This document shows positions 16,507 through 24,593 of a stretch of 64,000 nt of DNA, one piece after another. Source of the DNA: Microbacterium terregens (GTDB lineage: Bacteria > Pseudomonadota > Alphaproteobacteria > Sphingomonadales > Sphingomonadaceae); contig NZ_BSEX01000001.1 in NCBI RefSeq assembly GCF_027922045.1, forward strand, positions 73,777 through 137,776, written 5' to 3'. Within the stretch, counting starts at the first letter, position 1. Every line of letters starts with the position of its first letter. The position numbers were made by a program, and so were the translations under genes. The notes beneath the pieces were generated by a model. It searched no databases. It had not been told where the DNA came from and was given only the letters and a program-made list of their open reading frames with translations.

Positions 16507-17568
16507 TCAGGGGATCAGCCGGTCGGCGCGCAGCCGCTCGAACAGATCGAAGAAGGCATCGTCGCTCGGCTGGTAGCCGGTGAAGCCGAGCCTGCGGCTC
16601 TTGCCCATGTCCGTGACCACCTCGATCGGCCGACCAAGATCCGCATCCGTGTGCCAGGGCGACGCGAGGCGGGCGAGGTCCGGTTCAACGAGCCCCTCCC
16701 GTGCGGCAATCGTGCGCCAGAGGTCTGCGTCGCCGGCCATCTGCGCCTCCAGCGGCAGAACCGTTCCGTCGAATGGTGCGGGCTCGAGCCCGAACCATTG
16801 CGCGATACGGCTCCACATCCACTTCCAGCGGAAGACGTCGCCGTTCACGACGTTGAACGCCTCGTTGCGTGCCGCAGGCGTCGTCGCCGCCCACAGCAGG
16901 TGGCTGGCGAGCAGTCGGGCGTCGGTCATGTCGGTCAGCCCCTCCCACTGCGCTGCCGATCCGGGGAAGCGGAACGGCCGGCCGGTTTCGCGGCACAGCG
17001 TCGCATAGACCGCCAGCGTCGTTCCCATGTTCATGGCGTTGCCCACCGCTTTGCCAATCACGGTGTGCGGACGGTGGACGCTCCACGAGAAGCCGTCGCG
17101 CTCGGCGGCGGCGAACACCGCGTCCTCCTGCGCATAATAAAAGTTGGGCACGTCGAGCCGACCCTGCTCTTCGCGGAACGGCGTTTGCGGGAGCGCGCCC
17201 TTTCCATAGGCCTCGAACGGCCCGAGATAGTGCTTGAGCCCCGTGACGAGGGCGACGTGCCGCGGCCCCTGCGCCGGCGGCAACGCATCCAACAGGTTGC
17301 GCACCATGGCGCCATTGACGCGGATGTTCTCCGCCTCGCTGTCCTGACGCGCCCAGGTGGTGATGAACACGGCATCGGGATGCACGCCCGCGAGCGCGGC
17401 GGCGGTAGCGTCCCGGTCGTTCAAGTCGGCAGCGACTGCCGCCACGCCGGGCTGCGCCTGCGGCCGCCGCGCGAGGCCGTGCACGCTCCAGCCCTCTGCC
17501 AGCAGCAGATCCGCCGTCGCGCTGCCGACGATGCCGCTCGCGCCCACCACCAATGCCGTCTTTGTCAT
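16507..17568 (-). CDS. SDR-family NAD(P)-dependent oxidoreductase, PRISE-like
   Basis: A 353-residue extended short-chain dehydrogenase. The N-terminal Rossmann motif is GASGIVGSAT, followed by LVTGLKHYLGPFEAYGK and an FYYAQED segment in which the Tyr replaces a classical YxxxK. This pattern and the HRPHTVIG segment resemble the progesterone-5-beta-reductase/iridoid-synthase-like group, which reduce enones. The substrate is unknown. Start at 17568 (MTKTALVVG); an upstream ATG adds an unrelated basic extension. It is divergent from an HxlR-type regulator, a common pairing in which the regulator controls the reductase. Confidence 0.85.
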   Translation of the reverse strand: MTKTALVVGASGIVGSATADLLLAEGWSVHGLARRPQAQPGVAAVAADLNDRDATAAALAGVHPDAVFITTWARQDSEAENIRVNGAMVRNLLDALPPAQGPRHVALVTGLKHYLGPFEAYGKGALPQTPFREEQGRLDVPNFYYAQEDAVFAAAERDGFSWSVHRPHTVIGKAVGNAMNMGTTLAVYATLCRETGRPFRFPGSAAQWEGLTDMTDARLLASHLLWAATTPAARNEAFNVVNGDVFRWKWMWSRIAQWFGLEPAPFDGTVLPLEAQMAGDADLWRTIAAREGLVEPDLARLASPWHTDADLGRPIEVVTDMGKSRRLGFTGYQPSDDAFFDLFERLRADRLIP

Positions 17569-17667
17569 GATCCTGCGTCCTTGTCCGATTGGCACCTCAG
17601 CTAGGCAGCCAGGGCACAAGCTTCTAGACGGCACCATTCAGGGACATAGGCACCAGGAGGTACCCAC

Positions 17668-18045
17668 ATGCGGATCGGTTCGGCCGAGGAGGAATGGCGC
17701 GAGGATTGCGCGCCCCGTCGCACGCTGGAGCTGTTTGCCACCAAGTGGACGAGCATGGTGCTGCACACCCTGCATGTGCGCCACGCAGGAGTCGCGCGCA
17801 CAGGCGTGCTGCTGCGCAGCCTGCCCGGCATTTCGAAGAAGATGCTGACCCAGACCCTACGCGAGATGGCGGAAAGCGGACTGATCACCCGCCACGTCCA
17901 CGGGACGATCCCGCCGGCGGTCGAATATGCGCTGACGCCGCTCGGGCGTCGATTCGTCGAGCCGGTCGAGCTGCTCTACGCCTGGGGCCGCGACAACGCG
18001 GATGCGCTGGATCAGCTGCGACCGCGTCCGACGTCGCGACGTTAG
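17668..18045 (+). CDS. HxlR-family winged-helix transcriptional regulator
   Basis: A 125-residue MarR-like regulator of the HxlR type. It shows the early Cys (EDCAPRRTLELFATKW), the winged helix with LLRSLPGISKKMLTQTLREMAESGLITR, and the wing VEYALTPLGRRF. Many HxlR proteins respond to electrophiles or redox stress through that N-terminal Cys. AGGAGGT 6 nt before the ATG is the strongest ribosome-binding site in this part of the window. The divergent SDR gene, 99 nt away, is the likely target. Confidence 0.9.
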   Translation: MRIGSAEEEWREDCAPRRTLELFATKWTSMVLHTLHVRHAGVARTGVLLRSLPGISKKMLTQTLREMAESGLITRHVHGTIPPAVEYALTPLGRRFVEPVELLYAWGRDNADALDQLRPRPTSRR

Positions 18046-18080
18046 TTGCAAGGGGCAGCCCGTGCGGCTGGCCCGGCGCT

Positions 18081-19520
18081 TCAGGCGCCTTCGAGCTGCC
18101 GCATCAGCTGGCGGACCGCGCCGTCGATCTCGCCGTCGAGGCTACGCAGCGACTCGATGCGCTTCACGGCATGGATGACGGTCGAATGATCGCGGTTGCC
18201 GAACTTGCGGCCGATCTCGGGCAGCGAGCGGGTGGTGAGCCGCTTGGCGAGGTACATGGCGATCTGGCGCGGACGCGCGATCGCGACGGCACGGCGGGCG
18301 GAGACCAGATCGAGCTGCTTGAGCTCGAAGTGGCTGGAGACCGCGCGCTGAATGTCGTCGATGGTGATTCGCTTCTTCGGACCCTGGAGCATCTCGCCCA
18401 AGGTCTGGACCGCGAAGTCCATGGTGACCGGCTGCCCGATCAGCTGCGCATAGGCGACGACACGGTTGAACGCGCCTTCCAGCTCGCGCACGCTGCCGTG
18501 GATCCGGCTGGCGAGCAGGTCTAGGACGTCGGCCGGCACCGGCACCGCGGCGTTCTCGGCCAGGCGGCGCGAGAGAATCGCGTGGCGCAGTTCGAGTGCC
18601 GGCGGCTTGATGTCGGCGACCAAGCCCGCGCCCAGGCGCGACACCAGCCGGCTCTCGACGCCGTCGAGCAGGTGCGGGCTGCGGTCGCACGCGATCACCA
18701 GCCGCTTGCCCGCGTCCATGAACGCGTTGACGGTATGGAAGCACTCCTCCTGGGTCGCGTCCTTGCCGGCCACGAACTGGAGGTCGTCGATCATTAGCAG
18801 GTCGACGGCACGCAGCCGCGCCTTGAAGCTGTGGGTGTCGCGGGCACGGACCGCGCTCACGAACTCGAACATGAAGCGCTCGGCCGGCATGTAGATCGCC
18901 GTCGCCTGCGGATTGGCCGCGAGGAACGCGTGGCCGATCGCGTGCATCAGGTGCGTCTTGCCCTGGCCGGTGCCGCTGTGGAGGTAGAGCGGGCTGAACC
19001 GCGGCACGCCGGGCTCCGCCAGCAGCTGGGCTGCGTTGCGGGCGACGCGATTCGAATCATGCGACACGAACCGATCGAAGGTGAAGCGCGGATCGAACTG
19101 CGAGCGCTCCGGCGCACCGATCGGCTGTGCGGGAACGGGCTCGGCAGCCGGGACGGGCGCGGCCGAATCGGCAAGCAGCGTCGCGCCGGCCACCGGCGTC
19201 GCCGGCGCAATCGACTCGCCGGTCAGGACGCGCGCAGGCTCCAGCGTGCTGACGGTCTCGACCGAGACGGTGCGGATCTCGGGCAGGCATGCGCGGAATT
19301 CGAACAACAGCCGATCCGCGTAGTGGCTCTTCACCCAGTTCGTCATGAACGCCGACGGCAGCCCCAGGCGCACCATGTCGGCGTCGCTGTCCGGGAGCAG
19401 CACCATCGGCTTCAGCCAGCGGTCAAACAGCCGCTGCCCTGCGGACAGGCGCAGGTTGTGGCGCACGCGCCCCCACGCGGCTTCCACGGCTGCTGCTGTT
19501 CCTTCCCCCGTTCCCGTCAC
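18081..19520 (-). CDS. dnaA: chromosomal replication initiator DnaA
   Basis: A 479-residue initiator. Domain I spans about residues 10-85 (WGRVRHNLRLSAGQRLFDRWLKPM), domain II is an Ala/Pro-rich linker, and domain III is AAA+ with Walker A SGTGQGKTH (about 180) and Walker B LLMIDDLQF (about 240). Domain IV, the double-stranded DnaA-box reader, has RPRQIAMYLAKRLT and GRKFGNRDHSTVIHA. The start is GTG, with GGAGAGG about 9 nt upstream. A perfect inverted repeat lies 24 nt before the start. The neighbours rpsT and mutM are the usual ones in alphaproteobacteria, where oriC is often elsewhere; no TTATCCACA-type boxes were seen nearby. Confidence 0.97.
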   Translation of the reverse strand: MTGTGEGTAAAVEAAWGRVRHNLRLSAGQRLFDRWLKPMVLLPDSDADMVRLGLPSAFMTNWVKSHYADRLLFEFRACLPEIRTVSVETVSTLEPARVLTGESIAPATPVAGATLLADSAAPVPAAEPVPAQPIGAPERSQFDPRFTFDRFVSHDSNRVARNAAQLLAEPGVPRFSPLYLHSGTGQGKTHLMHAIGHAFLAANPQATAIYMPAERFMFEFVSAVRARDTHSFKARLRAVDLLMIDDLQFVAGKDATQEECFHTVNAFMDAGKRLVIACDRSPHLLDGVESRLVSRLGAGLVADIKPPALELRHAILSRRLAENAAVPVPADVLDLLASRIHGSVRELEGAFNRVVAYAQLIGQPVTMDFAVQTLGEMLQGPKKRITIDDIQRAVSSHFELKQLDLVSARRAVAIARPRQIAMYLAKRLTTRSLPEIGRKFGNRDHSTVIHAVKRIESLRSLDGEIDGAVRQLMRQLEGA

Positions 19521-19903
19521 GCGAACACACCTCTCCCCCGACCGAAAGCAGCGCTTTCAGCCTGTGATTCCAACTAGCGATAAGCTCCAACGGTAACCTG
19601 GCCGTGAAGACCGGAACCGCACGCGAAACTCCGCGATACCGTGCCCCGGAGCCGGGGCGTGGGGCTTGTTTAGGAAGGCGGCGGAAGGAAGATCAAGAGC
19701 CGGTCACGCCCAAAAAAATAATATAGAGCATTGACACCCCGAACCCCTCGGAATTCCGCGGGTTTCTCTTTTTTTCAAGCAATAACAGGCACTTAGTCGA
19801 TCGGGTTTGTTACGGCCCCATTCGAATCGTGACAAATCCGTGACTTGTCCGTGACTTGGACCGCCGTACTTGATTCGTCCCGCGGCGGCGGATTCCGGGC
19901 ACG
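19521..19903. promoter_or_regulatory. dnaA upstream region with three phased CGTGAC repeats and AT-rich segments
   Basis: This gap has no gene. It contains CGTGAC at 19828, 19839 and 19850, exactly 11 bp apart; an A/T-rich run at about 19711-19726 that reads TATATT on the minus strand and may hold the dnaA -10 region; and a palindrome CGGAATTCCG near 19749-19758 followed by a T-rich tract. No DnaA boxes were found, so it is regarded as regulatory rather than an origin. Confidence 0.5.
19544..19558. promoter_or_regulatory. inverted repeat in the dnaA leader
   Basis: GAAAGC, 3-nt spacer, GCTTTC: a perfect 6-bp inverted repeat 24 nt upstream of the dnaA start and beyond its ribosome-binding site. 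It could be an operator half-site pair or an mRNA hairpin affecting dnaA translation. Confidence 0.4.
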
Positions 19904-19942
19904 AAAAAGGGGCTCCGCCGGCACCCGGCGAAGCCCCTTTTT
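19904..19942 (-). terminator. intrinsic terminator of rpsT
   Basis: A-run, GGGGCTCCGCCGG, short loop, CGGCGAAGCCCC, T-run: a long GC stem flanked by A5 and T5, so it can work on both strands. It lies 20 nt beyond the rpsT stop on the minus strand and separates rpsT from dnaA. Confidence 0.9.
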
Positions 19943-19962
19943 CAACCTGGTCGTGCGTGTGC

Positions 19963-20226
19963 TCAGGCGAGCGACGACACCGCCTTGGTCAGGCGTGCGA
20001 ACTTGCGCGACGCAGTGTTCTTGTGGAGCACGCCCTTGGCGACGCCCCGCGCCAGTTCCGGCTGCGCTGCGGTCAGAGCAGCCGAAGCCGCCTCACGATC
20101 GCCCGATGCCAGCGCCGATTCGACCTTCTTGATGAAGGTGCGGATGCGGCTGACCCGCGCGCCGTTGATTTCCGCGCGACGCTCGTTGCGCCGGATACGC
20201 TTCTTCGCCTGTGGCGTGTTCGCCAT
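19963..20226 (-). CDS. rpsT: 30S ribosomal protein S20
   Basis: An 87-residue basic protein beginning [21 protein letters not shown] and containing [19 protein letters not shown], the S20 hallmarks. S20 binds 16S rRNA early in small-subunit assembly. Its location between mutM (upstream) and dnaA (downstream) is conserved in alphaproteobacteria. A strong intrinsic terminator follows. Confidence 0.98.
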   Translation of the reverse strand: MANTPQAKKRIRRNERRAEINGARVSRIRTFIKKVESALASGDREAASAALTAAQPELARGVAKGVLHKNTASRKFARLTKAVSSLA

Positions 20227-20323
20227 GTGCCGTCCTGATCCTGTGCTGCATGATCGGGCGCAGAAACTCCACGGCCCGGGAAAGCGGCGCCCCTACCGCG
20301 CACCGTCGAAAAGGTCAAGCTTT

Positions 20324-21136
20324 TCAGCGCTGGCACTTGGGGCACCAGAAGGTGGAACGCCCGCCTTCGGTGCGGCGCTGCACCGTCCCTCCACAGGGAC
20401 AGGCTGCACCCTCACGCCCATAGACCCGCCATTGCTTGGAGAAATAGCCCAATTCGCCATCGGGCCGCGCATAATCGCGCAAGGTGGAGCCGCCCGCCTC
20501 GATCGCGGCGAGCAGGACGGCGCGGATCGCCTCCACCAGCCGGTCGAGCCGGGCGCGGGCGATCTGCCCGCCCGCCCGTGACGGAGCGATTCGCGCCAGG
20601 TTCAGCGCCTCGCACACATAGATGTTGCCGAGCCCGGCGACGATCCGCTGGTCGAGCAGCATCGCCTTGATCGGTGCGGCCCGGCCGGCCAAGGCCTGCG
20701 CCAGATAGCCGCCGGTGAACTCGGGGCCCAGCGGCTCCGGCCCCAGCGCGCGGAACGGCGCCCATTCCTCGACCGATTCGGTGCGCAGCAGATCGAGCGA
20801 GCCGAATCGCCGCGGATCGTTCAACGCGAGCGACCTTCCCGCCTCGGTCTCGATCAGCAGGTGGTCGTGCGGCAGCAGTTCCGAAGGATCGACGCGCCAT
20901 CGCCCGGACATGCCGAGGTGGAAGACGAGCGTGTCCCCGCGGTCGGTGTCGATCAGGCCGTATTTGGCGCGGCGACCAAGTGCGACGACCTGCGCCCCGG
21001 TGAGCCGCTGGCCCAGGTCCTCGGGGATCGCGCGGCGCAGGTCGGCGCGGCGGGGCACGACACGCGCGATGCGCTGCCCCTCCAGCACCGGGCGCAGTCC
21101 ACCCACGGTGGTTTCGACTTCGGGAAGCTCGGGCAT
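20324..21136 (-). CDS. mutM: formamidopyrimidine-DNA glycosylase
   Basis: A 270-residue base-excision repair enzyme that removes 8-oxoguanine and formamidopyrimidines and nicks the abasic site. The N-terminal catalytic PELPEVET (Pro after Met removal), the conserved Lys in RRAKYGL, the H2TH segment (LLDQRIVAGLGNIYVCEAL) and the C-terminal zinc finger (CPCGG...STFWCPKC) are all present. It is divergent from ubiE by 58 nt and lies upstream of rpsT. Confidence 0.96.
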   Translation of the reverse strand: MPELPEVETTVGGLRPVLEGQRIARVVPRRADLRRAIPEDLGQRLTGAQVVALGRRAKYGLIDTDRGDTLVFHLGMSGRWRVDPSELLPHDHLLIETEAGRSLALNDPRRFGSLDLLRTESVEEWAPFRALGPEPLGPEFTGGYLAQALAGRAAPIKAMLLDQRIVAGLGNIYVCEALNLARIAPSRAGGQIARARLDRLVEAIRAVLLAAIEAGGSTLRDYARPDGELGYFSKQWRVYGREGAACPCGGTVQRRTEGGRSTFWCPKCQR

Positions 21137-21194
21137 GATGGGTGGGAGCTAGGCAGGGTTTGCCCGGGCCACAAGGCTTGGCTAAGGCGCTTGC

Positions 21195-21926
21195 ATGACC
21201 AACACCGTCTCGTTCGGCTATGAAGAAGTCGCCCCCGAGGAAAAGACCCGCCGTGTCGGGGACGTCTTCGCCAGCGTAGCCTCCCGCTACGACCTCATGA
21301 ACGATGCCATGTCCGGAGGCATGCATCGGCTCTGGAAGGATCGCTTCGTGCGGCGGGTGAAGCCGCAGCCGGGCGAGCAGATCCTCGACATGGCCGGCGG
21401 GACCGGCGACATCGCCTTCCGTATGGCCGCCCGCGGCGCGTCGATCACGGTCGCCGACATCAATCCGGCGATGCTGGAGGTCGGCATGGGCCGCGCGCAG
21501 CAGCGCGGGATCGACGGCCTGGTGTGGACCGAAGCGAACGCAGAAGTGCTCCAGTTCCCCGATCGCTTCTTCGACGCCTACACCATCGCCTTCGGCATCC
21601 GGAACGTGACCGACATTCCCAAGGCGTTGCGCGAGGCGCATCGCGTCCTGCGCCGCGGCGGGCGCTTCTTCTGCCTAGAGTTCTCGACCACCCAGTGGCC
21701 GGGGTTCGCCGAGGTGTACGACGCCTATTCGCACAAGCTCGTGCCCAAGCTCGGCAAGCTCCTCGCCGACGACGAGGACAGCTATCGCTACCTGATCGAG
21801 TCGATCCGCCGCTTCCCGGACATGCCGACGTTCGAGCGCATGATCGGCGACGCCGGTTTCGTGCGGACCAAGGTCGAGCCGCTGCTCGGCGGCCTGGTCG
21901 CGATCCACAGCGGGTGGAAGATCTGA
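21195..21926 (+). CDS. ubiE: ubiquinone/menaquinone C-methyltransferase UbiE
   Basis: A 243-residue SAM-dependent methyltransferase that adds the C-methyl group in ubiquinone synthesis. The signature VFASVASRYDLMNDAMSGG is followed by SAM motif I DMAGGTGDIAFRMA, then FGIRNVTDIPKALREAHRVL and the family end VAIHSGWKI. It starts a long same-strand run ending with the small gene at 28130. ubiB follows after 31 nt, joining two quinone-biosynthesis genes. Confidence 0.97.
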   Translation: MTNTVSFGYEEVAPEEKTRRVGDVFASVASRYDLMNDAMSGGMHRLWKDRFVRRVKPQPGEQILDMAGGTGDIAFRMAARGASITVADINPAMLEVGMGRAQQRGIDGLVWTEANAEVLQFPDRFFDAYTIAFGIRNVTDIPKALREAHRVLRRGGRFFCLEFSTTQWPGFAEVYDAYSHKLVPKLGKLLADDEDSYRYLIESIRRFPDMPTFERMIGDAGFVRTKVEPLLGGLVAIHSGWKI

Positions 21927-21957
21927 GCCCCCGTCCCCGCCGCATCGAGGATCGGGC

Positions 21958-23490
21958 ATGACCTCCAAGATCACCCACGGCTGGCGCCTTTGGAAATGGG
22001 GCCGCACGCTGGCGCGCCACGGCGCGCTGCGCGGGCTTGAGCGAGACCCGAGCACCCCGCCAGGGCTCCGCCGCGTTGCACGCCTCCTTCAGATGGGCAT
22101 GTTCGTGCCCAAGGAACCGCGCTACGCGCAGGCGTTGCAGGCGCTTGGTCCGGCCGCGATCAAGCTTGGCCAGACGCTCGCCACCCGTCCCGACCTGGTC
22201 GGCGAGGGCCCGGCGCACGATCTGCTCGCGCTGCAGGACGCGCTGCCGCCGCTCCCCTGGTCGGTGATCCGCCCGGCGATCGAGGCGGGTCTCGGCCGGC
22301 CGATCGAAAGCGTATTTGCCGAGATCGAGGAAGTGCCGGTCGGCGCGGCCTCGATCGCGCAGGTGCACCGCGCCGTCACGACCGATGGTCGCACGGTCGC
22401 CGTCAAGGTGCTGCGCCCTGGCGTCGAGCACGAGTTCAACCAGGCGATCGACACCTATGAATGGGCCGCCGCCCAGCTCGAAGCCTATGGCGGCGAGCTG
22501 AAGCGGCTGCGTCCGCGGCTCGTCATCGAGACGATGAAGCGCTGGACCGCGCGCGAGCTCGACCTGCGGCGCGAAGCGGCCTCGGCCTCCGAACTTGCCG
22601 AAGCGATGCAGGCGGAGCCGGACTTCACCGTCCCGGCGGTCGACTGGCAGCGCACCACCAGCCGGGTGCTGACGATCGAGTGGATCGACGGCATCAAGCT
22701 GTCGAACCGCGCCGCCCTGATCGAGGCTGGCCACGACCTTCCGGCGATGGCGCGCAAGCTGGTGCAGGCGTTCCTACGCCAGGCGATCGCGGAGGGTTTC
22801 TTCCACGCCGACATGCACCAGGGGAACCTGTTCGCGCTGCCGGACGGGCGCATCTGCGCGATCGACTTCGGCATCATGGGCCGCATCGACCGCCGTGCGC
22901 GGGTGTGGCTTGCCGAAATCCTCTACGGCCTGATCACCGGCAACTATCGCCGCGTCGCCGAAATCCACTTCGAGGCCGGCTATGTTCCCGCCCACCACAA
23001 TGTCGCGGAGTTCGCAACAGCACTGCGTGCCGTCGGCGAGCCGATGCGCGGGCTGGCGGTCAAGGACATGTCGGTCGGCATGATGCTGGAGAGCCTCTTC
23101 AACATCACCCGCGATTTCGACATGCAGACCCAGCCGCACCTGCTGCTGCTGCAAAAGACGATGGTGATGGTGGAGGGCGTGGCTACCGCGCTCGATCCCG
23201 ACATCAACCTGTGGGAAACGGCGGCGCCGTTCGTGCGCGGCTGGATCCGCGATGAGCTGGGCCCCGAGGCGGCGGTCGCCGACCGCATCGTCACGGACCT
23301 GCGCACCTTTGCGCGGCTGCCGCAGCTGATCCGCAACCTCGAAGCGCGCTATCCGACACCTGGCGGTGCGCCCCCTGCCCCGCCGTTGCGTGAAATCGAG
23401 GTCATTCGCGTCGGCGGCGGGTGGCGATACATCGGCGTGGCCGTGGTGAGCGCCGCGCTGGCGGTAGCGGCGACGCTGCTGGCCAGCTGA
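21958..23490 (+). CDS. ubiB: UbiB, ABC1/ADCK-type atypical kinase for ubiquinone synthesis
   Basis: A 510-residue membrane-associated atypical kinase. The KxGQ motif is AAIKLGQTLATRPD, the Ala-rich nucleotide loop is VGAASIAQVH, the catalytic Lys is in VAVKVLRPG, and the catalytic loop with the metal-binding Asp reads FHADMHQGNLFALPDGRICAIDFG. One or two membrane segments end the protein (YIGVAVVSAALAVAATLL). ADCK-type proteins bind ATP and are needed for coenzyme Q production, probably by handling lipid intermediates. The stop overlaps the next start as TGATG. Confidence 0.96.
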   Translation: MTSKITHGWRLWKWGRTLARHGALRGLERDPSTPPGLRRVARLLQMGMFVPKEPRYAQALQALGPAAIKLGQTLATRPDLVGEGPAHDLLALQDALPPLPWSVIRPAIEAGLGRPIESVFAEIEEVPVGAASIAQVHRAVTTDGRTVAVKVLRPGVEHEFNQAIDTYEWAAAQLEAYGGELKRLRPRLVIETMKRWTARELDLRREAASASELAEAMQAEPDFTVPAVDWQRTTSRVLTIEWIDGIKLSNRAALIEAGHDLPAMARKLVQAFLRQAIAEGFFHADMHQGNLFALPDGRICAIDFGIMGRIDRRARVWLAEILYGLITGNYRRVAEIHFEAGYVPAHHNVAEFATALRAVGEPMRGLAVKDMSVGMMLESLFNITRDFDMQTQPHLLLLQKTMVMVEGVATALDPDINLWETAAPFVRGWIRDELGPEAAVADRIVTDLRTFARLPQLIRNLEARYPTPGGAPPAPPLREIEVIRVGGGWRYIGVAVVSAALAVAATLLAS

Positions 23491-24593
23491 TGGCGCGGCC
23501 CGCCCGCCCGCTGTGGCTGGTCCGCCCAAGCCGGGCCAGCGGCCTTTCGGCCAACCAAGCAGTGGCACTGGTCCTGTTCCTGCTGCTGGTCGCGGCCGGT
23601 GCGCTGATGGGCGTGCGCGGCGGGAGCGTGCCAGCGCCGCGTGCAGCGATCGAGCAGAGCGACATCAGCGTGCACGATGGCATCGTCGGCGCGCTGCGCG
23701 GCGGCGATGCCTATTACCCGGCAACCGCACGGATGCTGCGCAGTGGCGGCTATCCGCTTAAGCCGTTCCTCTCCTTTCCCCTGCCTACGCTGCCGGTAGT
23801 GCTCGCCGTACTTCCGGGGCTGGTGTCGGCCCTGCTGCTCCTCCTGCTGGCGATCGGCACCGCCTTTGCCTGGCAGAAGCGGTTGCGCGAGGCCTTGGCC
23901 CGGCCGCTGCCGGTGTTCGGGGGCATGCTGCTCCTCGCAGGCGGGATGGTGGGCCTGCTGGCGCCGGACGTCGTGCTTTTTCCCGAGACCTGGGCAGGCA
24001 TGCTGGTGGCTATGTCGCTGGCGATCCGACAGCAGGACCGCTGGGTGGAGGCGGTTGCCGTCGCCACCGCGGCGATGCTGATCCGCGAGACCGCCGCCTT
24101 CTACGCCATCGCCATGGGGCTGCTCGCCTTTGCCGAGGGACGGCGCCGCGAGGCGTTGGGCTGGGCGGCGGGAATCGGCCTGCTGGCCGTCGTCCTGGTG
24201 TTCCATGCCCAGGCCGTCGCGCAGGTCGTCGGTCCACTGGATCCGACCGCCTCGGACGCAGCAGGGATGCACGGCTTCGGCTTCTTCGTGCGCGCCTCGA
24301 TCACCACGACCGTGCTCCACCTGCTGCCGGCCGCGATCGCCGCGCTGCTGGTCGCGCTCGCGCTGTTCGGCTGGGCGATGTGGGACGATCCGGTCGCCTT
24401 GCGCGTGACCGTGACGCTGGCGGTCTATGCTGCCGCGACAGCCATCCTCCCAGGCGCGGACGGGTTCTATTGGGCTTTCCTCGTCGCTCCCCTGCTGCTC
24501 GTCGGCCTGGCCTTTGCGCCGGACGGACTGCGCGACCTCGCCCGCGTGCTGCTCGACAGGCGGCGGGTTCGGGTGCAGAGGATCACGCGATGA
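23490..24593 (+). CDS. polytopic membrane protein, GT-C glycosyltransferase-like
   Basis: A 367-residue protein with about nine hydrophobic segments. The first periplasmic loop carries acidic residues and a YYPATARMLRSGGYPLKPF segment, reminiscent of lipid-phosphate-sugar-dependent GT-C transferases (DUF2029 or PMT-like), whose catalytic Asp lies in that loop. No further diagnostic motif is seen, so the enzymatic role is inference. ATG at 23490 overlaps the ubiB stop; its own stop overlaps coaBC (ATGA). The tight coupling to ubiquinone and coenzyme A genes may reflect only operon history. Confidence 0.6.
   Translation: MARPARPLWLVRPSRASGLSANQAVALVLFLLLVAAGALMGVRGGSVPAPRAAIEQSDISVHDGIVGALRGGDAYYPATARMLRSGGYPLKPFLSFPLPTLPVVLAVLPGLVSALLLLLLAIGTAFAWQKRLREALARPLPVFGGMLLLAGGMVGLLAPDVVLFPETWAGMLVAMSLAIRQQDRWVEAVAVATAAMLIRETAAFYAIAMGLLAFAEGRRREALGWAAGIGLLAVVLVFHAQAVAQVVGPLDPTASDAAGMHGFGFFVRASITTTVLHLLPAAIAALLVALALFGWAMWDDPVALRVTVTLAVYAAATAILPGADGFYWAFLVAPLLLVGLAFAPDGLRDLARVLLDRRRVRVQRITR

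Noticed and set aside
18054..18075. Terminator between the HxlR and dnaA genes
   Set aside because: The stem has a mismatch or bulge and no T-run, so it is too weak to list.
19521..19962. Replication origin next to dnaA
   Set aside because: No TTATCCACA-type DnaA boxes seen; in alphaproteobacteria oriC is often away from dnaA. Kept only as a regulatory region.
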